Assembly: GCF_000750005.1 (NCBI RefSeq)
Contig: NZ_JPYA01000083.1
Location: 1-64,000, forward strand
Direction of reading: 5' to 3'
Source of the DNA: Geobacillus icigianus
GTDB taxonomy: Bacteria > Bacillota > Bacilli > Bacillales > Anoxybacillaceae
Length of the DNA stretch: 64,000 nucleotides
Shown here piece by piece: positions 25,273 through 35,149 of this stretch (the stretch's first letter is position 1; every line of letters starts with the position of its first letter). The notes under the pieces were generated by a model. That model was not told the origin of the DNA and did no database searches. It was given only the letters and a program-made list of their open reading frames with translations. The position numbers were made by a program, and so were the translations under genes.

Positions 25273-25896
25273 ATGGACATGGAAACCGTCAAACAATGGT
25301 TCACACTCGATCACATTCTTGCTTTGCTTGATCAGTATCGCTCCTTCGGCTTGCTTCCCGGCATCGCGGTGACGCTTTTGGAATCATTTTTTCCGATTTT
25401 GCCGATGGTTGTTTTTGTCATGGCCAATGCAGCGGCGTTTGGGTTGTGGAAAGGATTTTTCATTTCTTGGTTCGGCGCCTCGCTTGGGTCGCTCCTCGTT
25501 TTTTGGCTGACGCGGAAAGTGGGGCAGAAGCGCTTTTTTCATTTCGTCCGCCGTCATCCGAAGGTGCGCCAATTTATGCATTGGATTGAACGGCACGGAT
25601 TCGGGCCGCTGTTTTTGCTGTATTGTTTTCCGTTCACTCCGTCGGCGCTTGTCAACATTGTCGCCGGGCTGTCGCGCATCAGTCGGCAGCAGTTTATACT
25701 GGCTGTGCTCCTCGGAAAGATGATCATGGTGTTTACGATCAGTTTCATCGGCTACGACTTGGTGGCGCTCGTCCACCAGCCGCTGCGGACGGCGATGATC
25801 ACCGCAGCCGTTTTCCTTCTTTGGTATGCCGGAAAGCGGGTCGAAGCGAGGTTTTCACTGACGGAAAAACGCGAAAGCGAGGGGGACGGAGAGTGA
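25273..25896 (+). CDS. yhjE: TVP38/TMEM64 (DedA-like) membrane protein YhjE
   Basis: Integral membrane protein of 207 aa with about five hydrophobic segments. Family features are the re-entrant-loop blocks LLESFFPILPMVVFVMANAAAFG and SWFGASLGSLLVFWLTRKVG, then YCFPFTPSALVNIVAGLS. Proteins of this group are thought to move lipids such as undecaprenyl phosphate or to act in membrane homeostasis; the role here is unproven. ATG 25273 with GGGGAAAG upstream is preferred to GTG 25255. The stop overlaps the sipV start, as in B. subtilis where yhjE precedes sipV. Confidence 0.88.
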   Translation: MDMETVKQWFTLDHILALLDQYRSFGLLPGIAVTLLESFFPILPMVVFVMANAAAFGLWKGFFISWFGASLGSLLVFWLTRKVGQKRFFHFVRRHPKVRQFMHWIERHGFGPLFLLYCFPFTPSALVNIVAGLSRISRQQFILAVLLGKMIMVFTISFIGYDLVALVHQPLRTAMITAAVFLLWYAGKRVEARFSLTEKRESEGDGE

Positions 25897-26441
25897 CAGA
25901 ACGGAAAGAGAAACAAGGGCACCGGTGGCTGTGGATGACAGCCGTCTGCCTTGCGGTTGCGCTCCGTTTGTTTGTGTTCAGTCCTTATATCGTTGAAGGA
26001 AAATCGATGATGCCAACGTTAGAAAACGGCAATTGGCTCGTTGTCAACAAGCTGTCTTATGACATCGGTCCGATTCATCGGTTTGATGTAATCGTCTTTC
26101 ACGCCACGAGAAACGAAGACTATGTCAAGCGCGTCATTGGCTTGCCGGGCGACCGGATTGAGTATAAAAACGATGTGTTGTATGTCAATGGGAAACGGAT
26201 GGATGAGCCGTATTTGCGCCCGTATAAGCAAAGATTAGCTGGGGGCAAGCTGACCGGTGATTTTACACTTGAGGAAGTGACAGGAAAAACGAGGGTGCCG
26301 CCTGGCTGTGTGTTTGTCCTTGGCGATAATCGTTTGGGCAGTTGGGACAGTCGGCATTTCGGCTTCGTGAAAATCAGCCGAATCGTCGGCAAAGTCGATC
26401 TTCGCTATTGGCCGCTGAACGAGTTCGCGTTCCAGTTTTAA
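25893..26441 (+). CDS. sipV: type I signal peptidase (SipV-like)
   Basis: Membrane-bound serine-lysine protease of 182 aa that removes signal peptides of secreted proteins. One N-terminal transmembrane helix (WLWMTAVCLAVALRLFVF) is followed by the catalytic serine in VEGKSMMPTL, the box NKLSYDIGPIHRFDVIVFH, the catalytic lysine in DYVKRVIGLPGD and the late box GDNRLGSWDSRHFG. GTG 25893 overlaps the yhjE stop and follows GGGGGACGGA; the longer open frame upstream belongs to yhjE. Position matches sipV of B. subtilis. Confidence 0.92.
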   Translation: MTERKEKQGHRWLWMTAVCLAVALRLFVFSPYIVEGKSMMPTLENGNWLVVNKLSYDIGPIHRFDVIVFHATRNEDYVKRVIGLPGDRIEYKNDVLYVNGKRMDEPYLRPYKQRLAGGKLTGDFTLEEVTGKTRVPPGCVFVLGDNRLGSWDSRHFGFVKISRIVGKVDLRYWPLNEFAFQF

Positions 26442-26513
26442 CGAACCAACGGAAGACGTCTCTCACTTCGAAACAATAGTGAAAGGGAGATGACCATCTT
26501 AAAAAGAAAGGCC

Positions 26514-26579
26514 CTGAAAAAGTGTCAGCGTAGCTGGCGGGAGTATGTCACGCTGGATGAGGCTGCGCTTTTTTTCTTT
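26514..26579 (+). terminator. possible terminator between sipV and addB
   Basis: AAAAAGTGTCAGC near 26517 and GGCTGCGCTTTTT ending near 26577 can pair with one bulged base, followed by T residues. The loop is long, so this is a moderate candidate. Confidence 0.45.
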
Positions 26580-26625
26580 CTAAAAGCGAACGTATGTGCT
26601 AAAATAAAGAAAATAAAGGAAACGG

Positions 26626-29600
26626 ATGGTGGTAAGAGCCATGTCGCTTCGGTTTTTGCTCGGGCGGTCGGGGAGCGGGAAAACGGCCGCCTGTCTGAGC
26701 GAAATACAAACCATGCTGAAAGAAAGCCCGCAAGGACGAACGATCGTTTACCTCGTTCCGGAACAAATGACGTTTCAATGCGAATACGCCCTCATACATA
26801 CAGAAGGGACGGACGGGATGATCCGTGCCCAAGTGTTCAGTTTCACGCGCCTCGCTTGGCGCGTGCTGCAAGAAACCGGCGGCATGAACCGCTATCACGT
26901 GCATGATGTTGGCGTGCAAATGATGCTCCGCAACATTATTGAACAGCGCCGGCAGGAGCTTAGACTGTTCGGACGCGCGGCGGACAAACAAGGGTTTATT
27001 GAGCAGCTGCACGACATGATCGCCGAATGCAAACGATATTGCCTGACGCCGGGGGAGCTCCGCCGCCACGCCGAGGCGCTTACGGCCGAGTCGAATCAAC
27101 CGGGACGGCGGCTGCTCGCCGACAAACTAAGCGATGTCGCGCTCGTCTATGGCGAGCTCGAACGAAGCCTGAGCGGCCATTATCTCGATTCCGAAGATTA
27201 TTTGCGCTTGCTCGCTGAACAAATTCCGCACTCCGTTTATTTGCGTGACGCTGAGATTTATATCGACGGATTCCATCATTTTGCGCCGCAGGAATACGCG
27301 GTCATCGAACAGCTTCTCCGCCATTGCCGACGCGTCACCGTTTCTTTGACCATTGACCGGCCATATGACGATGGCGTGCCGGATGCGCTCGATCTGTTTT
27401 ATTTGCCGGCGCAAACGTATCAACAGCTGCGCGCACTCGCGCTCAGCAGCGGCGTATTGATCGAAGAGCCGGTCGTGCTTACGGAAAACCGCCGGCATGA
27501 AAGCAGCGCGCTTGCCCATTTGGAAAGGCAATTTCACCATCGTCCGTTGATTCCGTATGAGGAAAAGACCGATGCGGTTTGCATTTACGAAGCAGCCAAC
27601 CGGCGGGCGGAAGTGGAGGCGGTTGCCCGCGAAATCATTCGCCTCGTCCGCGATGAGGGAGCGCGCTATCGCGACATTGCCTTGATCATTCGCGATCTTG
27701 AATCATATCGCGATGTGGTCAAAACGGTATTTTTTGACTTTGGCATCCCGTCCTTCATGGACGAGAAAGAGCCGATGCACTACCATCCGCTCATTGAGCT
27801 CGTACGCGCCGCGCTCGAAACCGTCGTGACGCGCTGGCGCTACGAGGCGGTGTTTCGGGCGGTGAAAACCGATTTGCTTTTTCCGGCTGACGAAGACGCG
27901 GCCTTGTGGCGCGAGGCGGCGGACAAGCTGGAAAATTACGTGCTTGCCCATGGAGTGAAAGGGGATCAGTGGACGAGCGGCGAACGTTGGACGTACCGCC
28001 GCTATCAAGCGCTTGACGGGTTGAATGTGCCGCAGACTGACGAAGAGCGGCAGTTTGAAGATGAGTTGAACCGGTGGCGCGAGGTGTTGACCGCCCCGCT
28101 TCGCCGGCTTGACCGCCGCTTGCGCCGGGCTGCGGATGGACGCGGGCTTTGCACGGCGTTATATCTCTTTCTCGAAGAATTGCAGATTCCAAAAAAACTC
28201 GAGAAAATGAGCGCCGAAGCCGAAGCGGCCGGGCGCTTAATCGAGGCGCGTCAGCACGAACAAGCGTGGAACGCGGTCGTTGACTTGCTCGATCAGTATG
28301 TGGAAATGCTTGGAACCGAGTCTCTTCCGCTCGCCGAGTTTGCCAAAATCATTGAAGCCGGGCTCGATCGCCTCGAATTCTCGCTCGTTCCGCCGGCGCT
28401 CGATCAAGTGATTATCGCCCAGCTGGATCGTTCGCGGCTGTTTGACATCAAGTACGCGTTTGTCATTGGCGTCAACGAGGGCGTCATTCCGGCCAAAGTG
28501 AAGGAAGAAGGGCTGATGGCCGAGATCGAGCGCGAACAATTGCGCGCGCTCGGCGTGTCGCTAGCCCCCGGAAGTCGGGAGCAGCTGTTTTATGATCCGT
28601 TTTTCGTCTACTTGGCGCTCGTGGCTCCGCGCCGCCGTCTGTACGTCGCCTATCCGCTCGCTGACGGCGAAGGAAAGGCGCTGATGCCGTCCCCGCTCAT
28701 TCAACAATTGAAGAGTTTGTTCCCGCTGGCGTCGGTGAAGTTATGCAGCAATGACCCGTTCGATGTTCCCAAGGAGGCGGCGGAAGCCTTCGTCACCGTC
28801 CGGAGGGCGACGCAAACGTATTTGGTCAGCCAACTGCGGGTGTGGAAGCGGAATTATCGCATCGATCCGTTGTGGTGGGGAGTGTATAACGCGCTCGTCC
28901 GCCATCCGGAGTGGCGCAAAGACGTGCAGCATGCCGTTTCCGCTCTCTTTTATACGAACAAAGCGGCGCCGCTGAAAAAACGGTGGAGCGAGCGGCTGTA
29001 CGGAACAAAGATTCAAGCGAGCGTCTCGCGCATGGAACAGTTTCAAAAATGCCCGTACGCTCACTTTGCCTCGCACGGGCTGCGTTTGAAAGAGCGCCAT
29101 GTTTTTCGGCTTGAGGCTCCCGATGTCGGGCAGTTGTTTCACGCTGCCATCAAGCAAATCGCCGACCAGCTCCGTGAACGGCATGTCGAATGGAGCAAAC
29201 TATCAAAGCTGGAATGCGAGCGGCTGTCGGCCGAGGCTGTTGAGCGGATTGCCCCGCTCATTCAGCGGCAAGTGCTAGCAAGCTCATCTCGCTATCAATA
29301 TATGAAACGGAAACTGCAAAACGTGGTCGCCCGCACGGCGTACGTGCTAAGCGAGCACGCGCGGGCGAGCGGCTTCGTTCCGGTTGGGATGGAGCTGTCG
29401 TTTGGACCGGGCGGCGACTTGCCACCGCTTCGCTTTCGGCTCCGCGACGGAACGACGATGGAGCTCGTCGGGCGGATCGACCGCATTGACAAAGCGGAAA
29501 GCGGCCAAGGGGTGCTGCTTCGCATCATCGATTACAAATCGAGTGCCAAAGCGCTTGATATAGCGGAAGTATACTATGGGCTGGCGCTGCAAATGTTCAC

Positions 29601-30147
29601 GTATTTGGACATTGTATTGACGTATGCCGAACAATTGGTCGGAAAGCCGGCGCTTCCGGCGGGAGTGCTTTATTTCCATATTCACAATCCGATCGTTCAA
29701 GCGAAACAGTGGGTCGATGACGAAGTGAAGCTGGCGCAAAAGCTGCTTGAACCGTTTCGGATGCGCGGGCTGCTGCTCGCGGACGTGGAAGCGATCCGGC
29801 TGATGGACAGCAAGCTTGAAGACGGGCAATGGTCGCTGATCGTACCCGCACAAATCACCAAAAGCGGATCGATCCATTCGCGCTCATCGGTGGCGAGTGA
29901 ATCCGATTTTACGGCGCTTCGTCGCCATATCCGCCGCTTGTTTGTCGAGATCGGCGGGCAAATCGCCGATGGCGTTGTATCGATTGCTCCATATAAGCTG
30001 AAAGAGAAAACGGCGTGCGAGTTTTGCCCGTTCAAGCCGGTGTGCCAGTTTGACGAGGCGCTTCCGGGCAATGAATATCGAAAACTAGTTCCGCAGACGA
30101 AAGAAGCGGTCTTGGAAAAAGTAGCGGAAGGAGAGGACGAGCGATGA
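26626..30147 (+). CDS. addB: ATP-dependent helicase/nuclease subunit AddB
   Basis: Subunit of the AddAB complex, which processes double-strand breaks for RecA loading at Chi sites. The 1173-aa protein opens with a P-loop (LGRSGSGKT, about residues 12-20). It carries the C-terminal RecB-type nuclease core (ELVGRIDRID, LRIIDYKSS) and four cysteines expected to hold a 4Fe-4S cluster: one in FQKCPYAHFASHGL and three in CEFCPFKPVC. ATG 26626 has AAGGA at good distance; ATG 26641 (MSLRF) is a reasonable alternative. Its stop overlaps addA. Confidence 0.97.
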   Translation: MVVRAMSLRFLLGRSGSGKTAACLSEIQTMLKESPQGRTIVYLVPEQMTFQCEYALIHTEGTDGMIRAQVFSFTRLAWRVLQETGGMNRYHVHDVGVQMMLRNIIEQRRQELRLFGRAADKQGFIEQLHDMIAECKRYCLTPGELRRHAEALTAESNQPGRRLLADKLSDVALVYGELERSLSGHYLDSEDYLRLLAEQIPHSVYLRDAEIYIDGFHHFAPQEYAVIEQLLRHCRRVTVSLTIDRPYDDGVPDALDLFYLPAQTYQQLRALALSSGVLIEEPVVLTENRRHESSALAHLERQFHHRPLIPYEEKTDAVCIYEAANRRAEVEAVAREIIRLVRDEGARYRDIALIIRDLESYRDVVKTVFFDFGIPSFMDEKEPMHYHPLIELVRAALETVVTRWRYEAVFRAVKTDLLFPADEDAALWREAADKLENYVLAHGVKGDQWTSGERWTYRRYQALDGLNVPQTDEERQFEDELNRWREVLTAPLRRLDRRLRRAADGRGLCTALYLFLEELQIPKKLEKMSAEAEAAGRLIEARQHEQAWNAVVDLLDQYVEMLGTESLPLAEFAKIIEAGLDRLEFSLVPPALDQVIIAQLDRSRLFDIKYAFVIGVNEGVIPAKVKEEGLMAEIEREQLRALGVSLAPGSREQLFYDPFFVYLALVAPRRRLYVAYPLADGEGKALMPSPLIQQLKSLFPLASVKLCSNDPFDVPKEAAEAFVTVRRATQTYLVSQLRVWKRNYRIDPLWWGVYNALVRHPEWRKDVQHAVSALFYTNKAAPLKKRWSERLYGTKIQASVSRMEQFQKCPYAHFASHGLRLKERHVFRLEAPDVGQLFHAAIKQIADQLRERHVEWSKLSKLECERLSAEAVERIAPLIQRQVLASSSRYQYMKRKLQNVVARTAYVLSEHARASGFVPVGMELSFGPGGDLPPLRFRLRDGTTMELVGRIDRIDKAESGQGVLLRIIDYKSSAKALDIAEVYYGLALQMFTYLDIVLTYAEQLVGKPALPAGVLYFHIHNPIVQAKQWVDDEVKLAQKLLEPFRMRGLLLADVEAIRLMDSKLEDGQWSLIVPAQITKSGSIHSRSSVASESDFTALRRHIRRLFVEIGGQIADGVVSIAPYKLKEKTACEFCPFKPVCQFDEALPGNEYRKLVPQTKEAVLEKVAEGEDER

Positions 30148-33100
30148 ACATGGCGATTCGCCCGAAGCCGGCCGGAAGCCGATGGACGGAAGAACAATGG
30201 AAGGCGATCACCGCCGGCGGCCGCGATCTTCTCGTTGCCGCGGCGGCCGGTTCTGGCAAAACGGCGGTTCTTGTCGAACGGATCATTCAAAAAGTGACGG
30301 CGGAAGAAGGAGCGGTGGATATCGACCGCCTGCTTGTCGTCACGTTTACCAATGCCGCTGCGGCTGAGATGAAGGCAAGGATCGGCGAAGCGCTCGAACG
30401 GGAGCTGGCGAAACGCCCGCATTCTCTCCACTTGCGGCGCCAGCTCAGCCTGCTTCCCCGCGCTTCGATTTCGACGCTTCATTCATTTTGTTTGGATGTC
30501 ATTCGCAAATATTACTATTTGCTTGATTTAGACCCGTCGTTTCGCATCGCCGATGAAACGGAGATCGAGCTGCTCAAGGAAGATGTCCTTGAAGACCTGC
30601 TTGAAGAAGAATATGGAAAGGCGGACAATGATCGCTTTTTGGCGGTCGTCGATGCGTATACGGGCGATCGGAGCGATGCAGAGCTACAGGAAATGATTTT
30701 CTCGCTTTATGAGTTTTCTCGCTCTCATCCTGAGCCGGACGAATGGCTTGCCGGCTTGGCGTCGATGTATGATGTTGATGCTGAAGCGGACGTGAGAACG
30801 TTGGCGCCGGCACGCTATCTCGCTCAGCATGCAGAAATGGAGCTGACGGCGGCTTTGCGGTTGATCCGAAAGGCGCTGGAGCTGGCGGAAGCACCGGGCG
30901 GTCCCGAGCCGTACGCGGAACGGTTGCGCGAAGACGCCGCGCTCGTTTCCGGGCTGCAAATGAGGGTCGCCGGACCGTGGGACAAGCTGCACGAGGCGTT
31001 GCAATCCTTGTCGTTCGGACGCTTGCCGTCGTGCAGCAGCAAACGATACGAAGCGCACCTGATCGATGAAGTGAAGGCGTTGCGCGAGCAGGCGAAAAAG
31101 AAAATCGAAGCGCTGCGCGACCATGTATTTTCGCTTCCTCCGTCCGCTTGGCTCCGCCACATGCAGGAAATGAAACCGATCGTGGAAACGATCGCCGCGC
31201 TCGTTCGCCGTTTTGCCGCTAGGTTTCAGGAAGCCAAACGGGAAAAAGGGGTCGTAGATTTCTCCGATTTGGAGCATTATTGCTTGCGCGTTCTGCGGCA
31301 CCGCCATCCAGAGACGGGCGAATGGCAGCCCACCGCCGCCGCCCTCGAGTACCAAGCTCAGTTTGATGAGGTGCTTGTCGACGAATATCAAGATACGAAC
31401 CTTGTCCAAGAAGCTATTTTGCAATTGGTCAAGAAAGGAAGCGAGCGGACGGGCAACTTGTTTATGGTCGGCGATGTCAAACAGTCGATCTATCGATTTC
31501 GGCTGGCCGAACCGCTGCTGTTTTTGGATAAATATAAACGGTTTACGGCGGACGGAGAAGGTGGGGGCATGAAAATCGATCTAGCGAGCAACTTCCGCAG
31601 CCGCCGGGAAGTATTGGACGGAACGAATTTTCTTTTTTCACAAATCATGGGCGAAGCCGTTGGGGAACTCGTTTATGATGAAGCCGCGCGCCTGAAATAC
31701 GGCGCCGATTACCCCGACGGGAGCGATGCCGTCCCGGAAGTCGTGATCATCAATCGGCAGCGGACCGAGGAAGAGGAAGAAGAGGAAGCGGCTGAATTGG
31801 CGGCCGCCGAGCTGGAAGCGCGCTGGATCGCCAAAAAGGTGAAAGAGCTCATTGCCCGGCCGTTTTGGGTGTACGACCGTTCTACCGGTGCACCGCGGCG
31901 CGTGATGTACCGCGATATCGTCATTCTTGTCCGCTCGATGACCAATGCGTCGCCGATGATCGAGCAGTTGCAGGCGCAAGGCATTCCCGCGGCGGCTGAC
32001 CTGTCTGCCGGCTATTTTCAGGCGACGGAAGTATCCACCATGCTGTCGCTGTTACGGGTCATCGATAATCCGGATCAAGATATTCCGCTGGCGGCTGTGC
32101 TCCGTTCACCGCTGTTTCGTTTTGACGAAAACGAGCTGGCGATGATCCGCTTGGCCGCTCCGAAAGGCACGTTTTATGAAGCGCTGCAGTCTTTCCAAAA
32201 CAAGCCGGCCGAAACGGATGAGGAGGAACAAGCGAAGCGGAAGGCGGCGGTTTTTCTCGAGCGGCTGGCAAGCTGGCGCACGATGGCGCGCCGCCGTTCA
32301 TTGGCCGACCTCATTTGGCAGCTGTACCGCGATACGCAGTATTACGATTTTGTCGGCGCGCTGCCGGGTGGAAAACAGCGCCAAGCCAACTTGCGCGCCT
32401 TGTATGATCGCGCTCGCCAGTATGAATCGGCGTCGTTTCGCGGGCTGTTTCGCTTTCTTCGCTTCATCGAACGGCTGCAAGAGCGCGGTGACGATCTCGG
32501 CTCCGCCCGGCCGCTCGGCGAGCAGGAAGATGTCGTGCGGATCATGACGATCCACAGCAGCAAAGGGCTCGAGTTTCCGGTCGTCTTTTTGGCCGGGCTC
32601 GCGCGGCCGTTTTATACGCGCGATTTGCATCATCCGTATTTGCTCGACAAAGAGCTTGGTTTTGCTGCCCGCTATGTCCATCCGCGGCTGCGCATCAGCT
32701 ACCCGACGTTGCCGTTTATGGCCATTCAGCAAAAAAAGCGGCTCGAGCTGCTGGCGGAGGAGATGCGCATTTTATACGTCGCGCTGACGCGGGCGAAAGA
32801 AAAGCTGTATTTCATCGCTTCCGTTCCTGACGCGGACAAGGAGCTGAAAAAGTGGAGAGGGGCGATGGCGGAAGACGGCTGGCTTCTTCCTGACGACATG
32901 CGGGCATCGGCTCGCTCGTATTTGGACTGGATCGGGCGCGCCCTCATCCGCCACCGTGCCGGCTGCGAGCTTGTGGGAGAACCGGCGTCTGCGGAGATCG
33001 CTTCCCACCCGTCTGTCTGGCGCATCGTGATCGTGCCGGCCGCCGAGCTTCACGGCAGCGAAGCGACAGCGGATGAGACAGAGCTTCACCTATTGACGGC

Positions 33101-33872
33101 TCTAAAGGAAGGACTTCCCGTTCCAGCCGGCGAGGAGTGGGAGGGAGAGGCGAAGCGGCGCTTCATGTGGACGTATCCTTATGAAAAAGAAACAGCGGTG
33201 CGCGCCAAACAATCCGTATCTGAGCTCAAAGAACAGCGCGCGCTGTTTGGCGAGCAGGCGGACGAATGGCGGCCGCGCCAAGGGACGGCGCCGGTGTTTT
33301 CCCGTCCGCGCTTCATGCAGGCCAAAACATTAACGCCCGCTGAAAAAGGGACGGCGCTTCATGTCGTGATGCGACATCTCGATTGGCGCGCTCCGCTTGA
33401 TGAGCGAGCGATCCGCAGCCAGATTGCCCGCCTCGTGGAAAACGAGCTGCTGGCCGCCGAACAAGCGGAAGCGGTGGACAGCGAAGCGATCTTGTCCTTT
33501 TTCGCCACCGATATCGGCCGACGCCTTCGTGAAGCGCGCGAAGTGCACCGCGAAGTGCCGTTCAGTTTGGGAATTCCGGCGGCTGAGCTTTATGGGCACC
33601 TAGGGATGGAGGGCGACCGCCGCGTGCTTGTGCAAGGGGTGATCGACTGCGTGTTTGCGGATGAACGCGGTTATGTGATGCTCGATTATAAGACCGACGA
33701 AGTGGTGGACCGCTTTGGCGGACAACTGGAAGAAGCGGCTCGATTTCTGCTCGGGCGTTACGGGGAGCAGATGCGCTTGTATCGTCGGGCCATTGAGCAA
33801 ATCTGGCGGGTGCCGGTTTCGGAATGCTATTTGTATTCATTTTCCGGCGGGTGTGCGATTGCTGTTGACTAA
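30144..33872 (+). CDS. addA: ATP-dependent helicase/nuclease subunit AddA
   Basis: UvrD-type helicase and nuclease of 1242 aa. Walker A VAAAAGSGKTAVLVERI is near residues 31-47, TFTNAAAAEMKARI (motif Ia), VLVDEYQDTN (motif II, DEYQDT), GDVKQSIYRFR (III), TIHSSKGLEFPVVFLAGL (V) and LYVALTRAKEKLYFI (VI). The C-terminal nuclease motif MLDYKTDEV is at about residue 1180. ATG 30144 overlaps the addB TGA; a second in-frame ATG follows at 30150. Cluster addB-addA-sbcD-sbcC is conserved in Bacilli and groups recombination-repair nucleases. Confidence 0.97.
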   Translation: MNMAIRPKPAGSRWTEEQWKAITAGGRDLLVAAAAGSGKTAVLVERIIQKVTAEEGAVDIDRLLVVTFTNAAAAEMKARIGEALERELAKRPHSLHLRRQLSLLPRASISTLHSFCLDVIRKYYYLLDLDPSFRIADETEIELLKEDVLEDLLEEEYGKADNDRFLAVVDAYTGDRSDAELQEMIFSLYEFSRSHPEPDEWLAGLASMYDVDAEADVRTLAPARYLAQHAEMELTAALRLIRKALELAEAPGGPEPYAERLREDAALVSGLQMRVAGPWDKLHEALQSLSFGRLPSCSSKRYEAHLIDEVKALREQAKKKIEALRDHVFSLPPSAWLRHMQEMKPIVETIAALVRRFAARFQEAKREKGVVDFSDLEHYCLRVLRHRHPETGEWQPTAAALEYQAQFDEVLVDEYQDTNLVQEAILQLVKKGSERTGNLFMVGDVKQSIYRFRLAEPLLFLDKYKRFTADGEGGGMKIDLASNFRSRREVLDGTNFLFSQIMGEAVGELVYDEAARLKYGADYPDGSDAVPEVVIINRQRTEEEEEEEAAELAAAELEARWIAKKVKELIARPFWVYDRSTGAPRRVMYRDIVILVRSMTNASPMIEQLQAQGIPAAADLSAGYFQATEVSTMLSLLRVIDNPDQDIPLAAVLRSPLFRFDENELAMIRLAAPKGTFYEALQSFQNKPAETDEEEQAKRKAAVFLERLASWRTMARRRSLADLIWQLYRDTQYYDFVGALPGGKQRQANLRALYDRARQYESASFRGLFRFLRFIERLQERGDDLGSARPLGEQEDVVRIMTIHSSKGLEFPVVFLAGLARPFYTRDLHHPYLLDKELGFAARYVHPRLRISYPTLPFMAIQQKKRLELLAEEMRILYVALTRAKEKLYFIASVPDADKELKKWRGAMAEDGWLLPDDMRASARSYLDWIGRALIRHRAGCELVGEPASAEIASHPSVWRIVIVPAAELHGSEATADETELHLLTALKEGLPVPAGEEWEGEAKRRFMWTYPYEKETAVRAKQSVSELKEQRALFGEQADEWRPRQGTAPVFSRPRFMQAKTLTPAEKGTALHVVMRHLDWRAPLDERAIRSQIARLVENELLAAEQAEAVDSEAILSFFATDIGRRLREAREVHREVPFSLGIPAAELYGHLGMEGDRRVLVQGVIDCVFADERGYVMLDYKTDEVVDRFGGQLEEAARFLLGRYGEQMRLYRRAIEQIWRVPVSECYLYSFSGGCAIAVD

Positions 33873-33964
33873 CGGCGGAAACGACCGGGGAAAAGAGCGC
33901 GGCGATAGAAAGAAAATGTGGCGCCGATCGGGCCAAAAGCCATAGCCAAGGGGGAGAGAGAAAG

Positions 33965-35149
33965 ATGCGCATTTTGCATACGGCGGATTGGCATTTCGGG
34001 CGAACGCTTGAAGGGCGGAGTCGGCTCGCCGAACAAGAAGCGTTCGTTGATGAGCTTGTGGAACTCGTTTCAGCCGAACGAATCGATGTGGTGTTGATGG
34101 CGGGGGACGTGTTTGACTCCGTCAACCCGCCGGCAGCCGCCGAGCAGCTGTTTTATGAAAGCTTGGCCCGGCTGTCGGATAAAGGCCGCCGGCCGATCGC
34201 GGTCATCAGCGGCAATCACGATCACCCGGAGCGCATTAGCGCCGCTTGTTCGCTTCTTTTAGAGCATCGTATTTTCCTATTTGGACGGCCGCAGGCTTCG
34301 GTTTGCCGAATCGACGTTCCATCTTGCGGCGAAACGATGGTGCTTGCCCCTCTGCCGTATCCGTCCGAATCGCGCCTCGCTGAGCTGCTGTCGACGGAGC
34401 ATGACGAAACGGCGCTGCGCGATCGGTACGACGACCGCGTCCGCGCCTTGTTCGAAGCCATGGCCGCTTCGTTCACCGCTGAAACGGTCAATGTCGCCAT
34501 GAGCCATCTTTATGTCGCCGGCGGCCATGCGTCCGATTCGGAACGGCCGATTGAAGTCGGCGGCGCCTATACGGTGGCCGCGGAGAGCTTGCCGGCTTCT
34601 GCGCAGTACGTGGCGCTTGGCCATCTCCACCGGCCGCAGGACGTCAGGCGGGCGAGAACGTCGGCGCGTTACGCCGGCTCGCCGCTTGCTTACAGTTTTT
34701 CCGAGGCAGGGCATGCGAAATCGGTCACGATTGTGGATGTCCAGCCGGGCGGCCAAGCCAATGTCGCGGAAATTCCCTTGTCTGCTGGAAAACCGCTCGT
34801 TCGCTGGCAGGCGAAAGAAGGTCTGGCCCAAGTGTACCGGTGGTGCGAGGAAGGGAGGGACCAGTCGGGGTGGATCGATCTCGAGCTTTATGTGACGGAA
34901 CCGTTGACGATGGAAGACATTCAGCGGCTGCGCAGGCTCCACCCGGGATTGATCTACATCCGTCCGGTACTGCGAGACGAGCCGCGCGAAAACGAAGCGT
35001 CCGCGGTCAGCCGTGAACCGCTGTCCCTCGCCGAAATGTTTCGCCGCTTCTATGAACGGCAAACCGGTGGGCACTCTCCTGATGACGAGTTGGTCCGCTT
35101 ATTTTTGGAGCTGGCGGTGGAAGAAGAAGAGGAAGGTGAAGGGGAATGA
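33965..35149 (+). CDS. sbcD: nuclease SbcCD subunit D
   Basis: Mre11-type metallophosphoesterase of 394 aa that cuts hairpin and blocked DNA ends together with SbcC. Phosphoesterase motifs are complete: DWHFG (Asp8, His10), GDVFD (Asp48), GNHDHPE (Asn84, His85), then SHLYVAGG and LGHLHRPQ. ATG 33965 follows AAGGGGGAGAG. The last codons overlap sbcC by 4 bp. The tail is very acidic (runs of Glu). Separated from addA by about 90 bp, probably the same transcript. Confidence 0.97.
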   Translation: MRILHTADWHFGRTLEGRSRLAEQEAFVDELVELVSAERIDVVLMAGDVFDSVNPPAAAEQLFYESLARLSDKGRRPIAVISGNHDHPERISAACSLLLEHRIFLFGRPQASVCRIDVPSCGETMVLAPLPYPSESRLAELLSTEHDETALRDRYDDRVRALFEAMAASFTAETVNVAMSHLYVAGGHASDSERPIEVGGAYTVAAESLPASAQYVALGHLHRPQDVRRARTSARYAGSPLAYSFSEAGHAKSVTIVDVQPGGQANVAEIPLSAGKPLVRWQAKEGLAQVYRWCEEGRDQSGWIDLELYVTEPLTMEDIQRLRRLHPGLIYIRPVLRDEPRENEASAVSREPLSLAEMFRRFYERQTGGHSPDDELVRLFLELAVEEEEEGEGE